Source: Pseudomonadales bacterium (lineage in GTDB: Bacteria; Pseudomonadota; Gammaproteobacteria; Pseudomonadales; Azotimanducaceae). From it: a DNA stretch of 64,000 nucleotides. The stretch lies in assembly GCA_012103505.1 (NCBI GenBank), contig WLWP01000001.1:4402001-4466000 (forward strand). The letters are read 5' to 3'. Position numbers and translations under genes: made by a program. A model generated the notes under the pieces. That model was not told where the DNA came from and ran no database searches. It saw nothing but the letters and a program-made list of their open reading frames with translations. Shown piece by piece: positions 62,414 to 64,000 of this stretch. Position 1 is the stretch's first letter. Every line of letters begins with the position of its first letter.

Positions 62414-63443
62414 TGGCCGGGAATCTCGGCGTGAACTTATAGTTGGGGTCTGCCAACGACCGTTCTTTTATCTCTAACATTTCTTTCCACGTCGTGACCA
62501 GCCCATGGGTCGCGATCGGGAGGTCATCTTCTATTGCAGCCCGCAACTTTGGTAAGTTGTAACAAGGCACCGCTGGGTACATGTGGTGCTCGAGGTGGTA
62601 CTGCATATTCCAATAGTAGAATGCTGGAAGCCAGGAGCAGGTGAAAGTGCGTGTGCTTTGGCGAAAATCAGGGATGTTAGGGTTTAGGCCGTAATGTTGA
62701 GTCACGCCGCACAGAAAACCGAGCCATGCGCAGTACTGAGTACCGATCGTAAAGACGATGATCAAAAACCAATTCCCAGTAAGGACAAAAAGCAAAGCTA
62801 ACGAGCTATGTCCAAGTAGGAGGATACGCGCCCAATTGCGGTGCCTCCGCCTGAGCTTATGGTCCGTAGCTGGAAGTACATGATTGTACCAGTCGCCGCG
62901 AATGTCCCCGCGCGCGTGCCGCCATGTTAGCTGCCACCGATTCCAAGTGACCCTTGGGTCCCAAGCTAACAAGTTAAGCCACACACGAGCTCGCTTCAAG
63001 CTGAACCTTATTGGCATTATCACCTCTCCGTCGTGGTCAGTGTGACAGGTCGCCATGTGGTGCAAGGTGTGACTTTGTTGGTACCAGATGTAGTCCGACC
63101 AACTGATGAACGCGTAAACCCGCTCGAAGAATTCATTGAGCTTACGGGACTTGAAAACCGTGCGATGTTGCAATTCATGCACGGCAATCAATCCCATAAA
63201 GGGTCCCATCGTGCCATGGAGAAAAAGTGCGGCGATTAGAAGGGGTACGCTCCAGACGTAGTTCGATGCGTTAATCAAACTGAACGTTGACACAGCGATT
63301 GTTGCGGTTGCTGCAAACCAACCCAGGTGCAGTAGGGTTTGGCGCCAACCCTTCAAGTCGTTGCGCTGCATGAGTTCGCTCAGATGCCCTTTGTCGACTG
63401 GTGAGCGATACCAACTGATTCGACTGTTGTTAGAAAATTCCAT
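62397..63443 (-). CDS. Membrane fatty acid desaturase
   Basis: A 348-residue diiron membrane enzyme. The three histidine boxes are HELQHR, HTLHHMATCH and YHLEHHMYP; several hydrophobic helices lie between them. The family desaturates or hydroxylates lipid acyl chains or carotenoids, with electrons from a ferredoxin or cytochrome. The last box, with CYNLPKL after it, fits acyl-lipid or acyl-CoA desaturases, but the substrate is not sure. It starts at ATG 63443. A secreted Cys protein gene follows with a 17-bp overlap. Confidence 0.9.
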   Translation of the reverse strand: MEFSNNSRISWYRSPVDKGHLSELMQRNDLKGWRQTLLHLGWFAATATIAVSTFSLINASNYVWSVPLLIAALFLHGTMGPFMGLIAVHELQHRTVFKSRKLNEFFERVYAFISWSDYIWYQQSHTLHHMATCHTDHDGEVIMPIRFSLKRARVWLNLLAWDPRVTWNRWQLTWRHARGDIRGDWYNHVLPATDHKLRRRHRNWARILLLGHSSLALLFVLTGNWFLIIVFTIGTQYCAWLGFLCGVTQHYGLNPNIPDFRQSTRTFTCSWLPAFYYWNMQYHLEHHMYPAVPCYNLPKLRAAIEDDLPIATHGLVTTWKEMLEIKERSLADPNYKFTPRFPASATKT

Positions 63444-63485
63444 CGCGAGGTTTGGTTGAGTACTTAGATTCCTTATTTGTGGTTG

Positions 63486-64000
63486 TTACTGTTCTCGTGG
63501 CACGAGCCGGGCATTTTCCGCATCAAACAACTGAATTGGCGCGGTTTCACCGTCCCAGGATTGTGCAGCTTCATACAGTAAACCAAATAGTAGGTCGTAG
63601 AAGTCGCTGCGTGCCATGAGCTGGATCATCGTTCCCGGGTGATCGACGAGATCGAGGTAGGCATGGGCATTGTAGTCGGGTGGTGCGCCGTAACGCTGCC
63701 AGACTTTGTAGTGAATCTCTTTTGCACTAAGTTCCGTCAATTTTTCGTCGATATTGTCCACCCAATAGGCCAAGTGCTGCAGTCCCCCTTGGGGACACTC
63801 GTTTAAAAAATCTTGATATATGGATGGATGATCTGGCGACGGCGTGATCACTTCGATTTGTTGGTCGCCGGAGTATGCAAAGCCTGCCTGCATTTTGGCC
63901 AGGATGGGTTGTTCGTCGTACATGCCAGGGAACTCGCTGATGTCCACAAACACAAAGGGACCTACACCTCGTGCAAGCCAGTGTTGCATGGCGACCTCGA
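63486..64000 (-). CDS. VOC-superfamily (glyoxalase-like) protein, 5' partial
   Basis: A protein of at least 170 residues. HWLARGVGPFVFVDISEF lies at its visible start, which in VOC relatives follows a first strand and helix (Q-x-A-Y-V-V-x-D), so the reading continues past base 64000 as EVAMQHW. GLQHLAYWVDNIDEKL is the second strand and the region LVDHPGTMIQLM the metal-binding end. The family is metal-dependent; the reaction is unknown. It is 42 bp upstream of the desaturase gene on the same strand. Confidence 0.82.
   Translation of the reverse strand, partial: EVAMQHWLARGVGPFVFVDISEFPGMYDEQPILAKMQAGFAYSGDQQIEVITPSPDHPSIYQDFLNECPQGGLQHLAYWVDNIDEKLTELSAKEIHYKVWQRYGAPPDYNAHAYLDLVDHPGTMIQLMARSDFYDLLFGLLYEAAQSWDGETAPIQLFDAENARLVPREQ

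Overview
This 64 kb window looks like a chromosomal segment of a free-living, probably marine gammaproteobacterium with roughly even base composition by eye. The lineage call is inference. It rests on the block fmdB-aspS-yebC-ruvCAB-tolQRAB-pal-cpoB-queE-queC-tRNA-Lys, the nearby proS, arsC, wrbA and DUF2069 genes (an arrangement familiar from Pseudomonas and relatives), and MiaE, MetR and RhlB-type proteins. The scattered genes for acyl-CoA, alkane and lipid metabolism (acyl-CoA carboxylase, MFE-2-like SDR, CoA transferase/racemase, PrpE, CYP153-like P450, desaturase) fit an oligotrophic marine heterotroph. I see no phage, insertion sequence, CRISPR array or rRNA gene.

Layout. 1-6.8 kb: an acyl-CoA carboxylase set (biotin carboxylase cut by the window edge, a stand-alone biotin carrier, a carboxyltransferase) and an SDR. 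The set is split by an opposite-strand CHASE2 sensor kinase and a small orphan fibronectin-III-like ORF. 6.8-15.1 kb: unknown small genes, an HD hydrolase, metR ending in an 18-bp minisatellite, a PNPOx-like and MBL-fold pair, a membrane/coiled-coil pair, a VOC protein, an rRNA-methylase-like gene, sixA and an LLM oxidoreductase. 15.2-25.2 kb: mostly minus-strand, tightly packed genes (rhomboid, cupin, hisC, AI-2E transporter, nitrilase, 7TM-DISM hybrid kinase, rhlB, aminotransferase, argC). 25.4-30.5 kb: a Tat-type TIM-barrel protein, an unknown membrane protein with an unknown partner, a glycosyltransferase, miaE and an esterase. 30.5-37 kb: an MsbA-like ABC exporter, a CoA transferase, and an operon of a basic unknown protein, prpE and an ABM protein. 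37-42.8 kb: DUF2069-wrbA-arsC facing a broken yihY plus a TlpA-like lipoprotein, then a lytic transglycosylase, proS and a lysine-tailed HU protein with a clear terminator.

43.2-54.9 kb is the conserved housekeeping block: translation (aspS), regulation (yebC), Holliday-junction processing (ruvCAB), envelope constriction (Tol-Pal-CpoB), queuosine precursor synthesis (queE, queC) and tRNA-Lys(UUU) with a readable promoter. ybgC, commonly between ruvB and tolQ, is absent. 55-64 kb: a GNAT-like protein, SelO, two NTF2-like proteins, a CYP153-like P450, a few secreted proteins of unknown role, a serine hydrolase, a membrane fatty acid desaturase and a VOC protein cut by the right edge.

I found no convincing new multi-gene defence or mobile system. 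The most notable observations are a yihY gene with an internal deletion plus frame change, several short tandem duplications placed exactly at gene starts or ends (metR, rsmB/sixA, aspS, queC), a histone-H1-like tail on HU, an orphan remnant next to the CHASE2 kinase, and two membrane or secreted proteins whose evident N-terminal hydrophobic signal lies upstream of the first ordinary start codon.
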